From Desulfobacterales bacterium (GTDB taxonomy: Bacteria; Desulfobacterota; Desulfobacteria; Desulfobacterales; JAHEIW01), in contig CP070694.1 in NCBI GenBank assembly GCA_020353355.1, positions 4,497,646 to 4,530,905 of the forward strand: 33,260 bases of DNA, written 5' to 3'. This document shows, in pieces, positions 6,866 through 15,326 of the stretch. The notes below the pieces were generated by a model. It had not been told where the DNA came from. It saw only the letters and a list, made by a program, of their open reading frames with translations, and did no database searches. Made by a program: the position numbers and the translations under genes. Numbering within the stretch: the stretch's first letter is position 1; each line of letters opens with the position of its first letter.

Positions 6866-9388
6866 CTAATTCGACTTATCATCGACACCAGCCCCAAACG
6901 GCTTAAAGATCACCAACAGTTGTGGCAACAGCGTCAGAGCGCCGATTAAGGCAACGAACATGGCTAGGCCTGTCAACAGGCCGAAATAGATACTGGGAAT
7001 AAAATTGGATAGCACCAGAATTGAGAAACCGATGATGATCGTCAGTGATGTATAATACAGGGCACGGCCAATGCTTCGGTGACAGCGATGAACGGCCTTC
7101 ATATAATGGTGGTCGACCCTGAACTCTTTTTTATATCTGTAGATATAGTGAATCGTATTATCGACAGCAATTCCGATGCTGATGGCTGCGATAGTGATCG
7201 TCATCATGTCAAGGGGAATATTCAGCCAGCCCATCACGCCAAGGACTACCCCAATAGCAAGCAAATTGGGTACAATGGCAATCAACGCTATTTTTATAGA
7301 TTTAAACAGGATCAGAAACATCCCCATCAGCGCCAGGACAACTGCGCCAAGGGTCAAGATCTGCGATTTGAAAAGACTCTGCAGCATATTATTATACAGG
7401 ACCAGCAACCCGGTTAAATGGACCTGTTCTTGCTTTAAGCCCAGTTTAGTGATCAGGCCCTGTCGAATCTTGGCCAATAAGAGGTCGCGCTTTAATGATT
7501 TTTCGGAATCTTTGACACGAATGGTGAAACGAACCTGATTGTGCTCTGGAGATACATAGGGTTTCAACACGATGCTTCTAAATTTATCAGGCAATTCTTT
7601 GTACAGCAAGGCCAGCTGAAAATTATCCAAGGGCTTGCCGTTGATTAACTTTTCGGCAACCTTCATCATGGTCCCCAGAGACAGGACCTTGCCGGTTTCA
7701 GGCAAGCTTTCAAGGTAATCATGAATTTTCACGATCAGAGCCATCTTGTCGGAAGTAAACCAATATTTTTTATCATCTTGTGATTTATCGAATTCGCTAA
7801 ACTCGTCAAATTCCCCGTCCGCTTTGGGATTAGCCTTGGGTGCCGTCTTCGGTGCCGATGCTTCGGACTGATCCATTTCGACAATGACATCCAGCGGAGT
7901 GGTTCCGCCCAGCTTTTGATCAATGACCCTCATGCCTTGATAGATCTCCGTCGTATCTTTAAAGTAATCAATGAAGCTGTTCTCAACGACCAATCTGGAT
8001 ATTCCGAAACCACTGATAATAAACGTAAGGCAGCTAATTACCAGGATGAAGCGGCCGTGGGCTTCGGTGAATCTGGCTAACCATAGTGTCAATGAGAAGT
8101 TTGAATATCGTCTGGCTTGCGGAGTCTCTTTGCTCATCAACATCAAACCGGCAGGCAATATCAGAAATGTGACGATCATCGAGACCATAATCCCAGCAAC
8201 CATCATCCAGCCAAAGGTTTTGACAGGCAAGATGTCGCAGAGCAGCAACGAGCCGAATCCGGCTATTGTCGTCAAGGTGGCATACAGGCAGGGAGTTATT
8301 TTCAAACGGACCGTATCGAGAATAAGTTCGCGCTGGTCGGCTTCAGGATTATTGAACAGCAGTTCTCTATAGCGCACAATCAAATGAATCGCAATGGCCA
8401 TGGTGATGATCAGCTGCAGGGATATGAAGTTGGAAGATACAACCGTGACCTTCCAGCCAAACATCCCCAGAAGGCCCATCATGGAAATTGCCGAAAAGAT
8501 GCAGCAAAACAGCGGTAAAAAGACCCAGCGCTTTCTCCTAAAAATAATACTTAAGGTGACAACCAGAAGAAAGAAGACGCCAAGACCGAATATCTTTAAG
8601 TCATTTTTGATAAAACTGATCAGATCGTCTGCAATCATGCTGATACCGCCCAGAAAAAGTTCGGCGTCGGAACGGTAGTTCTCCATGATGGCACGGATGG
8701 CGGCAATATCCTGATGCCAAATCTGCTTCCTTTTGTCCCGGTGTTTTTCTAATTCCGCGGTGACGTTGTTGAATTCAGCAATCTCTGCCGCAGTCAGCGT
8801 CTCAGCGTATTGTTTTTCTCGAAAATCGTGGTAACGGGCCAGTAAGTCCTGATAGACCTCATCGGTCCGAAATGTGATCTGAAGGGCAGTGGTCTTGAGA
8901 TCCGGGCTGACCAGCAAATTTTGGTAAATGGGGCTGTTCTTAAACTCGATCCGGGCCAGTTTCCGATCGACTGTGGGCGTTTGGAGGGTTTGAATATGAG
9001 TGGCCAGTTGTTTAACCGGGACCGGCGGGCTTTCAAGCAGAGGGGCATCCAAAATCGAAACTACTTCCGAAACCCTTTCCAACTGCATTAATTCATCCCG
9101 CAGCCGCCGCAGGGTCGACAACGTCTTATCTGAGAATAAATCGTTTTTGGGGGTATAGGTCATCAACAGATAATCATATCCGCCATAGCGTGATGCAATC
9201 ATCCGCGCGTATCTTAGGTCTAGATCGGTTTCGAGGATCAGCGTTTCCGCAGATGCATCCAGTTTAAAATTCTTTGCCTGGTAGCCAAGAATGAAAAATA
9301 CGGCCAGGAGACAAAGGATGATGATTAGCGGCCTCTCAAGGATGACCTTGTCGTAAAACCGTGTGAGCAACGAGTGATGTTTTCTCAT
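6866..9388 (-). CDS. MMPL/RND family transporter (HpnN-like lipid exporter)
   Basis: 840 residues. One N-terminal membrane helix (about 17-37), a periplasmic domain to about 265, five to six helices (about 265-420) containing an SSD-like block, a helix near 450, a second periplasmic domain including a charged DEFSEFDKSQDD loop (about 525-545), then five more helices (about 685-830). This duplicated layout is typical of MMPL-type RND permeases. Family members move lipids, hopanoids or fatty-acid derivatives across the periplasm with proton drive. The gene begins 28 bases after the MlaC-like gene, the same pairing as hpnM-hpnN, but no hopanoid gene is in view, so the cargo is unknown. No strong ribosome site precedes the ATG. 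Confidence 0.85.
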   Translation of the reverse strand: MRKHHSLLTRFYDKVILERPLIIILCLLAVFFILGYQAKNFKLDASAETLILETDLDLRYARMIASRYGGYDYLLMTYTPKNDLFSDKTLSTLRRLRDELMQLERVSEVVSILDAPLLESPPVPVKQLATHIQTLQTPTVDRKLARIEFKNSPIYQNLLVSPDLKTTALQITFRTDEVYQDLLARYHDFREKQYAETLTAAEIAEFNNVTAELEKHRDKRKQIWHQDIAAIRAIMENYRSDAELFLGGISMIADDLISFIKNDLKIFGLGVFFLLVVTLSIIFRRKRWVFLPLFCCIFSAISMMGLLGMFGWKVTVVSSNFISLQLIITMAIAIHLIVRYRELLFNNPEADQRELILDTVRLKITPCLYATLTTIAGFGSLLLCDILPVKTFGWMMVAGIMVSMIVTFLILPAGLMLMSKETPQARRYSNFSLTLWLARFTEAHGRFILVISCLTFIISGFGISRLVVENSFIDYFKDTTEIYQGMRVIDQKLGGTTPLDVIVEMDQSEASAPKTAPKANPKADGEFDEFSEFDKSQDDKKYWFTSDKMALIVKIHDYLESLPETGKVLSLGTMMKVAEKLINGKPLDNFQLALLYKELPDKFRSIVLKPYVSPEHNQVRFTIRVKDSEKSLKRDLLLAKIRQGLITKLGLKQEQVHLTGLLVLYNNMLQSLFKSQILTLGAVVLALMGMFLILFKSIKIALIAIVPNLLAIGVVLGVMGWLNIPLDMMTITIAAISIGIAVDNTIHYIYRYKKEFRVDHHYMKAVHRCHRSIGRALYYTSLTIIIGFSILVLSNFIPSIYFGLLTGLAMFVALIGALTLLPQLLVIFKPFGAGVDDKSN

Positions 9389-9416
9389 AGTGATCGCTTA
9401 AATCAATGGAGGGATT

Positions 9417-9998
9417 TTAGTTGACAACCGATTCTTCCAGTTTCAGCAGTAAATCGTCAATGGTTCCGTCTTTCAGTATTTCGCTAAACTGAGACCGGTA
9501 GCTTCGAATAATGCTGACGCCTTGGATCTCGACATCATAGATCTTCCAGCTGTTCATTGAATTGTAAAACTTGTATAACATGGATATTTTTTTGTCTTTA
9601 GAGATCAGGTTGGTTGAAATATGGACTTTATTATCGACCTGCAAAGGCGGCTCATAGATGATTTTTTCTTCTGTATAAAGTGTAAGTTTATTGAGATATG
9701 ATGTTCTGAGCTTTTTTATGAAAAGGTCTGTGAATTTCTCCTTGTTTTCGGCGGTTAGACCGGGCCAGTGCTGTTTCCCCAAAGACAGCTTGGCCATAAG
9801 TTCAAAATCAAACATGGGGGTAACGATTTCGACAATTTGCTTGCTCTTTGTCTCTTGCGCAAGGTCTTGCTTCTGCAAAACCGCAACTACGGCATCAAGT
9901 TTAGTTTTCAAAAATTCTGCGGCGGGACAATTATCCTCAGCAATGGCAGTCTGACTCAAGATCAACAAACATATACCGGCATACCATAAGCGTTTCAT
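9417..9998 (-). CDS. MlaC/Ttg2D-like periplasmic lipid-binding protein
   Basis: 193 residues from the ATG at 9998, which follows AAGGA by seven bases; the upstream in-frame ATG at 10058 lacks such a site and would hide the signal peptide. The N-terminus MKRLWYAGICLLILSQTAIA is a clear secretion signal. The mature part shows the family pattern: PMFDFELMAKLSLGKQHW, then FTDLFIKKLRTSYLNKL and YDVEIQGVSIIRSYRSQF near the C-terminus. MlaC-like proteins ferry phospholipids or hopanoids through the periplasm. It is directly upstream of the RND permease on the same strand, so the pair probably forms one envelope lipid transport unit. Confidence 0.85.
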   Translation of the reverse strand: MKRLWYAGICLLILSQTAIAEDNCPAAEFLKTKLDAVVAVLQKQDLAQETKSKQIVEIVTPMFDFELMAKLSLGKQHWPGLTAENKEKFTDLFIKKLRTSYLNKLTLYTEEKIIYEPPLQVDNKVHISTNLISKDKKISMLYKFYNSMNSWKIYDVEIQGVSIIRSYRSQFSEILKDGTIDDLLLKLEESVVN

Positions 9999-10574
9999 CA
10001 TCCATTCCTTATATCTAGAAATTTGACACCTTGTGGAGTACGAATTACAAACTTCCAAGTACTCACGATATCATGAAACAAGAAGATTTTACAGGAAAAA
10101 TCTAAATTCGCAAAATAATTGGGTTGAGCGGTTCAACGTTCACCGTTCCGGGCTGAAAGGCTCGAACTGACTCATATCAAAAAGATTTCGCCACAATAGG
10201 AATGACAAGGATGATTCACCCAATGGGTGAAAGATGCAAATCGGCACAGTGTGGAACAAAGCAAGAGATGTCAAGTAATCATAGCCTTTGAAACCCGAAC
10301 CGATCACTTTAGGCAATAATAGATACAAACACCTCGATGTGTCAATTAGGAATTGGTTTAGCAAGTGAGATAATGGTGTATGCTGCCAATCCGCCAAAGC
10401 TGCTTGCGTCTTTTCCAGAGGCTTTTTCAAATGATATCTGGGGCGTTCCCGCTGAAAGACCTGGACGAGCAACGGCCTGCGGTCTAGTCATTCGGTTACA
10501 GGGGTATTCTGGCGAAGGCAAATAAAACAGTTGACGCAAAATTCATCATATTTTAAAAGATCGCAGAACATATT
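9999..10574. other. intergenic region of about 575 bases without a recognised gene
   Basis: Lies between the divergently read MlaC-like and CobO-like genes and must hold promoters for both, but I see no textbook -35/-10 pair and no B12-box of a cobalamin riboswitch. A 62-codon plus-strand frame (10337-10525) containing NPPKLLASFPEAFSNDIWG and a 110-codon minus-strand frame (10140-10472) overlap each other. Neither has a ribosome site nor a family I recognise. A short palindrome CACCCAATGGGTG lies near 10217-10229. Confidence 0.4.
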
Positions 10575-10582
10575 GAGGAGGT
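10575..10582 (+). promoter_or_regulatory. ribosome binding site deciding an ATT start
   Basis: GAGGAGGT ends seven bases before ATT at 10590, which is in frame with the CobO-like protein. No ATG, GTG or TTG exists in that frame between the TAA at 10554 and the Walker A motif, so this strong site is the main evidence for an AUU start codon. Confidence 0.5.
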
Positions 10583-10589
10583 AAGCGCT

Positions 10590-11144
10590 ATTTTTTACCC
10601 ACAGAAACGCAGCGGATACATTAAAGAAAAAGGCCTCGGTTTCATTCATATCTATTACGGGCAAGGGGTCGGTAAAACCACCAGGGCTATTGGGCTGGCG
10701 ATGAGAGCCGCAGGCGATGGCCTGCAAGTTGATATTGTTCAGTTCATGAAGTCCGGGACTTCGGCAGAAGTGACTATTTTTAAAAAGATCCCCAACATCC
10801 GGTATTGGTGTCCCGGCAAACATCCGTTTATAATGACCAGCGGCCCAAAGGCGGTACACTATGAGCATGCCTCAAAAGCATTAAGCTTTGCATTTGAGGC
10901 CATTGAAAGAGGAACTCACCTGCTCATTTGCGACGAAATATTGGATACCATAATTTTCGATGTTCTTCAAAAAGAGCAAGTGCTGAAACTCATTGAAAAA
11001 TGTAAACATAACGTCGAGCTGGTTATGACCGGCATCAATGCGCCAGCAGTAATCATAGATAAGGCTGATTATGTGACGGAATTTGTGCAGGTAAAACACC
11101 CCTATTATCAGGGGGCCCGAGCCAGGAAGGGCATCGAATACTAA
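10590..11144 (+). CDS. cobO: CobO/BtuR-type cob(I)alamin adenosyltransferase
   Basis: About 184 residues if read from ATT 10590. The product runs FYPQKRSGYIKEKGLGFIHI, then the Walker A motif GQGVGKTT (about residues 25-32; usually GNGKGKTT), LAMRAAGDG, a VQFMKSG strand, LLICDEILD, and the C-terminal family signature MTGINAPAVIIDKADYVTE followed by VKHPYYQGARARKGIEY. The enzyme transfers the adenosyl group of ATP to cob(I)alamin in the cytoplasm. The first ATG in frame (10701) lies after Walker A, so it cannot be the true start. Either AUU is used or the start codon has mutated. It converges on the corrinoid methyl-transfer cluster, supporting a local cobamide role. The final block is well conserved, so the gene is probably functional. 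Confidence 0.8.
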   Translation: MFYPQKRSGYIKEKGLGFIHIYYGQGVGKTTRAIGLAMRAAGDGLQVDIVQFMKSGTSAEVTIFKKIPNIRYWCPGKHPFIMTSGPKAVHYEHASKALSFAFEAIERGTHLLICDEILDTIIFDVLQKEQVLKLIEKCKHNVELVMTGINAPAVIIDKADYVTEFVQVKHPYYQGARARKGIEY

Positions 11145-11145
11145 T

Positions 11146-11177
11146 AAAGCTCCTCGCCGCAAGCGGCGGGGAGCTTT
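11146..11177. terminator. bidirectional intrinsic terminator
   Basis: Two 15-base arms (11146-11160 and 11163-11177) pair with one G-U wobble, GC-rich at the centre, with only AA between them, and are followed by ATTTTT on the plus strand. It lies two bases past the CobO-like stop codon and overlaps the stop codon of the convergent RACo-like gene, so it can end both transcripts. Confidence 0.8.
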
Positions 11178-13236
11178 ATTTTTGATGCAAAATCTCCTCC
11201 GGCACAAGACCTTCAAGATGGGGAAACTCATCGGTCATATGCGGCAACTGCAGGGCTCCCATAAACTCTTTCTGGAAGTTTGGCTCCACGGTCAGTTCAA
11301 TATATTCCACATTGCGGGATACCCAGTTGGCCTCCACACGTTTTTCGCGATTCAACAGCGCCGCCCGGCATCCATCCCCGGCTGCATTGCCCACAGACAC
11401 TATTTTTTCGATCTCACAATCCGGAAATAAGCCCATGATCAGGGCTTTTTCTCGATCCACATGGGTGCCGAAAGCCCCGGCGATTTTGACCCTGTCCACC
11501 TTCTCAATGCCCATACGGTGTACCATGAGTTTGCAGCCGGCATAAAGCGCTCCCTTGGCAAGTTGGATCTGCCGCACATCCTTCTGGGTGATCACGATGT
11601 CTTTACCGATACTGGTCTCTTCCGCCCAGGCCAGCACAAACTCAGGCTGGCCGGTATCCGGGTTTTTACGGAAACGATCGGATTTATGCTCTTTTTTATT
11701 GAAAGCGCCGCTTTTGGTGACGATACCGGCCTTGTATAGTTCGGCCAACAAATCCAGGATACCGGATCCGCAAATTCCCTTGGCTTTCATGTCTTTGGGG
11801 TCTGAGTAACTACGCCAGGCATCTCTGCCGATAACCTTGTAATCCACCGCATGGGTTTGCGGATCGATCTTGATCCGCTCCATAGCTCCGGGTGCCGCCC
11901 GCATCCCGAAGGCCAGTTGAGCACCCTCCAAGGCTGGCCCGGTGGCACAGGAAGAAGAAATGAGCTTCTCCTTGTTGCCCAAAACCAGCTCGCCGTTGGT
12001 TCCAATATCGATAATTAGCTGAATTTCATCACTGTTGTAAGGTTCTTCAGCAATCAACACACCGACATTATCCGCTCCTACAAAACCTGCCTCGTTCGGC
12101 AATACAAACACATAGGATGAAGGGTTAATATGGATGCCCAGATCACGGGCTCTGATATCCAGGCTGTGGTGGATTACCGGAGGAAATGGGGCCAGGCCAA
12201 CATGTTCCGGATCGAGCTGAAGCAAAATATGATGCATAGCGGTGTTGCCACCAATAGTGATATCCTCGATATCTTCCCTGGCAAGCCTGCGGTAGATCTT
12301 GTCCTCCTCCGGCACTTCTACCCATTTTTCGGGCCCTTCTTCGCCCTTCTTCTTTTTCACCTTCTTTTTGGGCGGATAGGTTCCTTGAATGGCCTGATCG
12401 ATCAACGAGTTGAGCGCTTCAATGATGTCATTGTTCATCTTTTCAAGCCCCCCCTCGTTCATCATGTGATAGGTAATGCGACTCATTACATCTTCACCAT
12501 ATTTGCACTGGGGGTTCATCATGGAGACGGTGTCGATAACTTCCATGGTGGTAAGGTCACAAAAATAGGCAGCCACCGTTGTCGTCCCGATATCAATGGC
12601 GAGCCCATAACTAGTTTCGATTTTTCCCGGCCGCACGCGAATGAGTTCTTTGTCCATCCAAACGCTGACAGTGACTTTCCAATCTCCTTTTCGCAATGCA
12701 CCGGGCAGCTGCCGCAGGGCCTGGATGTCAATGCTTAGATCGCTGAGGTTGTATTTTTTTTGCAATTGGGCGCAAACCCGCTCAAAATCCCCGGTAGGCT
12801 CCTCAAATGACGGTTTTTCTGCTTCCACATAGTACAATTTGATCGCGGGATTGTGGTCAATGTGAATGTCGCGCGCTGCCTTGCTGACCACCTGTTTGCC
12901 GGCCCGGGACTCTTCCGGCACGAAAACCAGGAGATCTCCAAGGATTTTGGCAACGCAACCCAGCCGGTACCCCGCCGTCCTTTCTTCAGCATTAATGAAC
13001 TTTTCCTCTTCTTCCTGCCAGGGGCTCACATGAGATCGCTTGGAGTCGATGCCGTATTTTTCGAAAAATCCCTCTTCGATCCGAATCTTGCATTTACCGC
13101 AGACTTTCTTTTCCCCGCACAAGGCCTCGATATCTGCACCCAATCGGCGTGAGGCCTCGATGACGCTGATTTCTTTTGGCACCTCGCCTCTGCGGCCAGA
13201 GGGTTGAAAAATCACCCGTACATTTTTGTCTATCAT
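11176..13236 (-). CDS. RACo-like corrinoid reductive activator (2Fe-2S plus ASKHA ATPase, DUF4445)
   Basis: 686 residues. N-terminal plant-type ferredoxin domain with C40, C46, C49 and C94 as 2Fe-2S ligands; linker and middle domain to about 205; then an ASKHA actin-like domain beginning YGLAIDIGTTTVAAY (about 210-224) with further phosphate motifs TIGGNTAMHH and IDIGTNGELVL. Family members use ATP to drive electron transfer to inactive Co(II) corrinoid proteins, restoring Co(I); RACo of Carboxydothermus acts on CFeSP. An unusual Lys-rich segment (about 288-315, seven Lys in residues 290-297) sits within the ASKHA part. The start has AAGGAGAG upstream. It is the last gene of the leftward cluster, so its client could be CFeSP, the free corrinoid protein, or both. 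Confidence 0.9.
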   Translation of the reverse strand: MIDKNVRVIFQPSGRRGEVPKEISVIEASRRLGADIEALCGEKKVCGKCKIRIEEGFFEKYGIDSKRSHVSPWQEEEEKFINAEERTAGYRLGCVAKILGDLLVFVPEESRAGKQVVSKAARDIHIDHNPAIKLYYVEAEKPSFEEPTGDFERVCAQLQKKYNLSDLSIDIQALRQLPGALRKGDWKVTVSVWMDKELIRVRPGKIETSYGLAIDIGTTTVAAYFCDLTTMEVIDTVSMMNPQCKYGEDVMSRITYHMMNEGGLEKMNNDIIEALNSLIDQAIQGTYPPKKKVKKKKGEEGPEKWVEVPEEDKIYRRLAREDIEDITIGGNTAMHHILLQLDPEHVGLAPFPPVIHHSLDIRARDLGIHINPSSYVFVLPNEAGFVGADNVGVLIAEEPYNSDEIQLIIDIGTNGELVLGNKEKLISSSCATGPALEGAQLAFGMRAAPGAMERIKIDPQTHAVDYKVIGRDAWRSYSDPKDMKAKGICGSGILDLLAELYKAGIVTKSGAFNKKEHKSDRFRKNPDTGQPEFVLAWAEETSIGKDIVITQKDVRQIQLAKGALYAGCKLMVHRMGIEKVDRVKIAGAFGTHVDREKALIMGLFPDCEIEKIVSVGNAAGDGCRAALLNREKRVEANWVSRNVEYIELTVEPNFQKEFMGALQLPHMTDEFPHLEGLVPEEILHQK

Positions 13237-13304
13237 TCGCGTCTCTCCTTCTTTTCGACTCAGACACTATCCGCTAGTTTTCCACCCAACGAGCCTACCG
13301 TCTG

Positions 13305-13976
13305 CTAGCCCTGCTCCTGCAATTTTCTCAACTGACTGATCATTTTAATGGCTTCCTGAACCGCATTGCCGGCCGATTCCGCGTAACCGTCTGCCCCAAA
13401 AAGATCTGCCACATCCTGCGTCACGGGGGCCCCGCCCAACATGATGGCCACATTCGGATTTTTTTCCTTGATCATCTCAATGACCTTCTTCATGCCGGTC
13501 ATGGTGGTGGTCATCATCGCCGACATGGCCACAATTTCGGAGTCGGTTTTCATCTGTTCTTCCACAAATTTCTCCAGCGGAACGTCCCGTCCAAGATCAT
13601 GAACCTCAAAACCGCCCACATCGAACATGAGTTTAATAATATTTTTACCGATGTCATGCACGTCTCCCTGCACCGTGCCGATAACCACCTGGCCCATTTT
13701 CTTTTGATCTTCCTTTTTTATGTGAGGTCTGAGAATATCCAGTCCGGCATACAGGGCGTCAGCACACATCAGCATCTCGGGAACGAAATATTCCTGTTTG
13801 TCATAGAGGTCTCCAACGGTTTCCATACCGGCCGCCAAACCGTTCATGATGGCCTCAAAGGCGTCCAATCCTTCATCCAGGGCGATCTGTGACCACTCCT
13901 TGGCCAGGTCTTCATCGTATTCCACAACGGCTTCGGCCAATTTGTCAAGAATCTCTTTTTTTCTTACGTCGTCCAT
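13305..13976 (-). CDS. corrinoid (B12-binding) methyl-carrier protein, MtaC/MtbC/MtvC-like
   Basis: 223 residues from the ATG at 13976, preceded by AAGGAGG; the longer frame to 14003 contains that ribosome site. N-terminal helical cap (about 1-90) followed by a Rossmann-like cobalamin domain: GTVQGDVHDIGKNI with D105-x-H107-x-x-G110, where His107 is the lower axial cobalt ligand, then SAMMTTTMTGMKKVIE and GGAPV. These proteins carry a methyl group between a substrate methyltransferase and a second methyltransferase. It follows the MtaA/CmuA-like gene after a palindromic element and precedes the RACo-like gene, the expected partners for methylation and reactivation. Confidence 0.92.
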   Translation of the reverse strand: MDDVRKKEILDKLAEAVVEYDEDLAKEWSQIALDEGLDAFEAIMNGLAAGMETVGDLYDKQEYFVPEMLMCADALYAGLDILRPHIKKEDQKKMGQVVIGTVQGDVHDIGKNIIKLMFDVGGFEVHDLGRDVPLEKFVEEQMKTDSEIVAMSAMMTTTMTGMKKVIEMIKEKNPNVAIMLGGAPVTQDVADLFGADGYAESAGNAVQEAIKMISQLRKLQEQG

Positions 13977-14037
13977 AGTGTCCTCCTTCCTGATCCAGCT
14001 CAACTGCCAACAAGCAGGATACAGTTGATTGAAGTCA

Positions 14038-14171
14038 GCTAAAGTGTCAAGTGAGCTAAAACGATTCCCGCTTGGAGCGGGATTAAGGAATCGCCGCCGG
14101 TTTGACCGAATTTTAAAATCGACAGCCCGCCTCAGGCGGATTAAGCATTTTAGGCACTTTCAACTTTAGGC
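14038..14171. repeat. MITE-like palindromic element
   Basis: Outer arms (about 14038-14063 and 14145-14171) are imperfect inverted repeats of a CTAAAGT...AAGTG..CTAAAA pattern. Inside are two perfect small hairpins, TCCCGC/GCGGGA (14066-14082) and CCGCCT-c-AGGCGG (14127-14139). There is no coding content. It separates the methyltransferase and corrinoid-protein genes. It could be a mobile repeat or an mRNA structure that sets the ratio of the two proteins. Confidence 0.55.
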
Positions 14172-14178
14172 ATTTTCA

Positions 14179-15228
14179 TTATTGTAATCTTCCTACTGCC
14201 GGTGAGGGTTTTTTACCGTATTCCCTTATCGTGCGCACATAAACCTCTACGTTTTCCCTTTTTACATCCGGCCAGAGATCACAGCCCGGCCATACCGCAT
14301 CCACGCCATCGTCGATATTTTTTTTGATCTCCGGCTCCACATCGGCGACGTCACCGGTAACCAGGGTGTCGTAGGGATTAAAATATCCAAAAAGCAGGAC
14401 ATCGTTCCCGATTTTTCTGCGCGTTTCAGCTATCGTATTTTTATGGTCCACACTGATCGCATCGGCACCGCATTCGTTCATCATCTCCACGATCAGATCG
14501 GTGGATCCGCAGATATGATTGACCGTGGGGCCCTTCAAGGAGTCAAATATCTTGGTGAGGTTCGGCTGGATAAGCGTCTTCCACATCCGCGGTGAAATGA
14601 GATCCGACCCTGAACCCATCTCGCGGATACTGATATAGTCCACGCCGAGTTCCTCATAATGTTGAGCGACCTTAATTACCAAATCAGTCATATCAGAAAG
14701 AAAGGCCTCAATTCTGTCCTTGTCTTTTTTAAGCCCCTTCAGCAGCAGGTCCAATTCATAGACCTGACCGGCCATGGTAAACGGCCCCAATAACCAGCCG
14801 CCAATGGCATATTTACCATCCCCGTATGCCTTGGCAATTTTAATGGCCTCATCCACCAACGGCATCCGGCCCCTCTCGAGGATATCGTCGGGGATTTTCA
14901 CATCGTCCAGGGAGTCCCATTTGTACGGAACAGTGGGATAGAGTATCTCCTCTGATTTCTCATACAGACTGATGCCGCGACCCATGGCCTCGGGTATGGT
15001 GCACATGTCATAGGGAATGATCAAGGCGTCAAAGCCGAACATCTCAGCTGTTTTGATCGCCGAACCGGCCAGATACTCGGCAGACGCATGGACCTGCGGG
15101 AAACGGATGCCCATCTCCTGGATGGCCTGGATGAGGACCATCCCCTGGCCGCTAAAAACGGGCATGACATCAATCGGTTCTTTTTTAAAAAGTTTAACTA
15201 CCCTTTCTTTTGGTTTCATTTCACTCAT
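14179..15228 (-). CDS. uroporphyrinogen decarboxylase-fold cobamide methyltransferase, MtaA/CmuA family
   Basis: 349 residues. A UroD-like TIM barrel, but not a true HemE: it has the zinc site of methylcobamide methyltransferases, H238-x-C240 in NHICGSTD and C316 in PGCDLWP, at almost the positions I remember for MtbA/MtaA. Family roles are methyl transfer between a zinc-bound thiol or another acceptor and a corrinoid protein; the family includes MtaA, MtbA, CmuA and, as I recall, the aryl O-demethylase component MtvB. The neighbouring corrinoid protein is its obvious partner. Bacteria of this kind lack coenzyme M methanogenesis, so a substrate-side methyltransferase such as an O-demethylase is a reasonable inference. 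The start has AGGGAG seven bases upstream. Confidence 0.88.
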   Translation of the reverse strand: MSEMKPKERVVKLFKKEPIDVMPVFSGQGMVLIQAIQEMGIRFPQVHASAEYLAGSAIKTAEMFGFDALIIPYDMCTIPEAMGRGISLYEKSEEILYPTVPYKWDSLDDVKIPDDILERGRMPLVDEAIKIAKAYGDGKYAIGGWLLGPFTMAGQVYELDLLLKGLKKDKDRIEAFLSDMTDLVIKVAQHYEELGVDYISIREMGSGSDLISPRMWKTLIQPNLTKIFDSLKGPTVNHICGSTDLIVEMMNECGADAISVDHKNTIAETRRKIGNDVLLFGYFNPYDTLVTGDVADVEPEIKKNIDDGVDAVWPGCDLWPDVKRENVEVYVRTIREYGKKPSPAVGRLQ

Positions 15229-15326
15229 GGTTTACTCCCTTTAGTAAGTTATAGTTTCATGTTCTCGCGACCTAATCCGGACATTACACAAAAGCCCGCT
15301 TTCCAAATTCCATCATTATCCTTTCG

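Noticed and set aside
9999-10574. Cobalamin riboswitch upstream of the CobO-like gene
   Set aside because: I found no B12-box or matching stem arrangement in this gap.
12130-12738. Plus-strand frame of 202 codons opposite the RACo-like gene
   Set aside because: It mirrors conserved ASKHA sequence on the coding strand; the product has no recognisable domain.
14179-15228. HemE (uroporphyrinogen decarboxylase) as the function of the UroD-fold protein
   Set aside because: The HxC...C zinc site and the adjacent corrinoid protein indicate a cobamide methyltransferase; haem synthesis genes are absent nearby.
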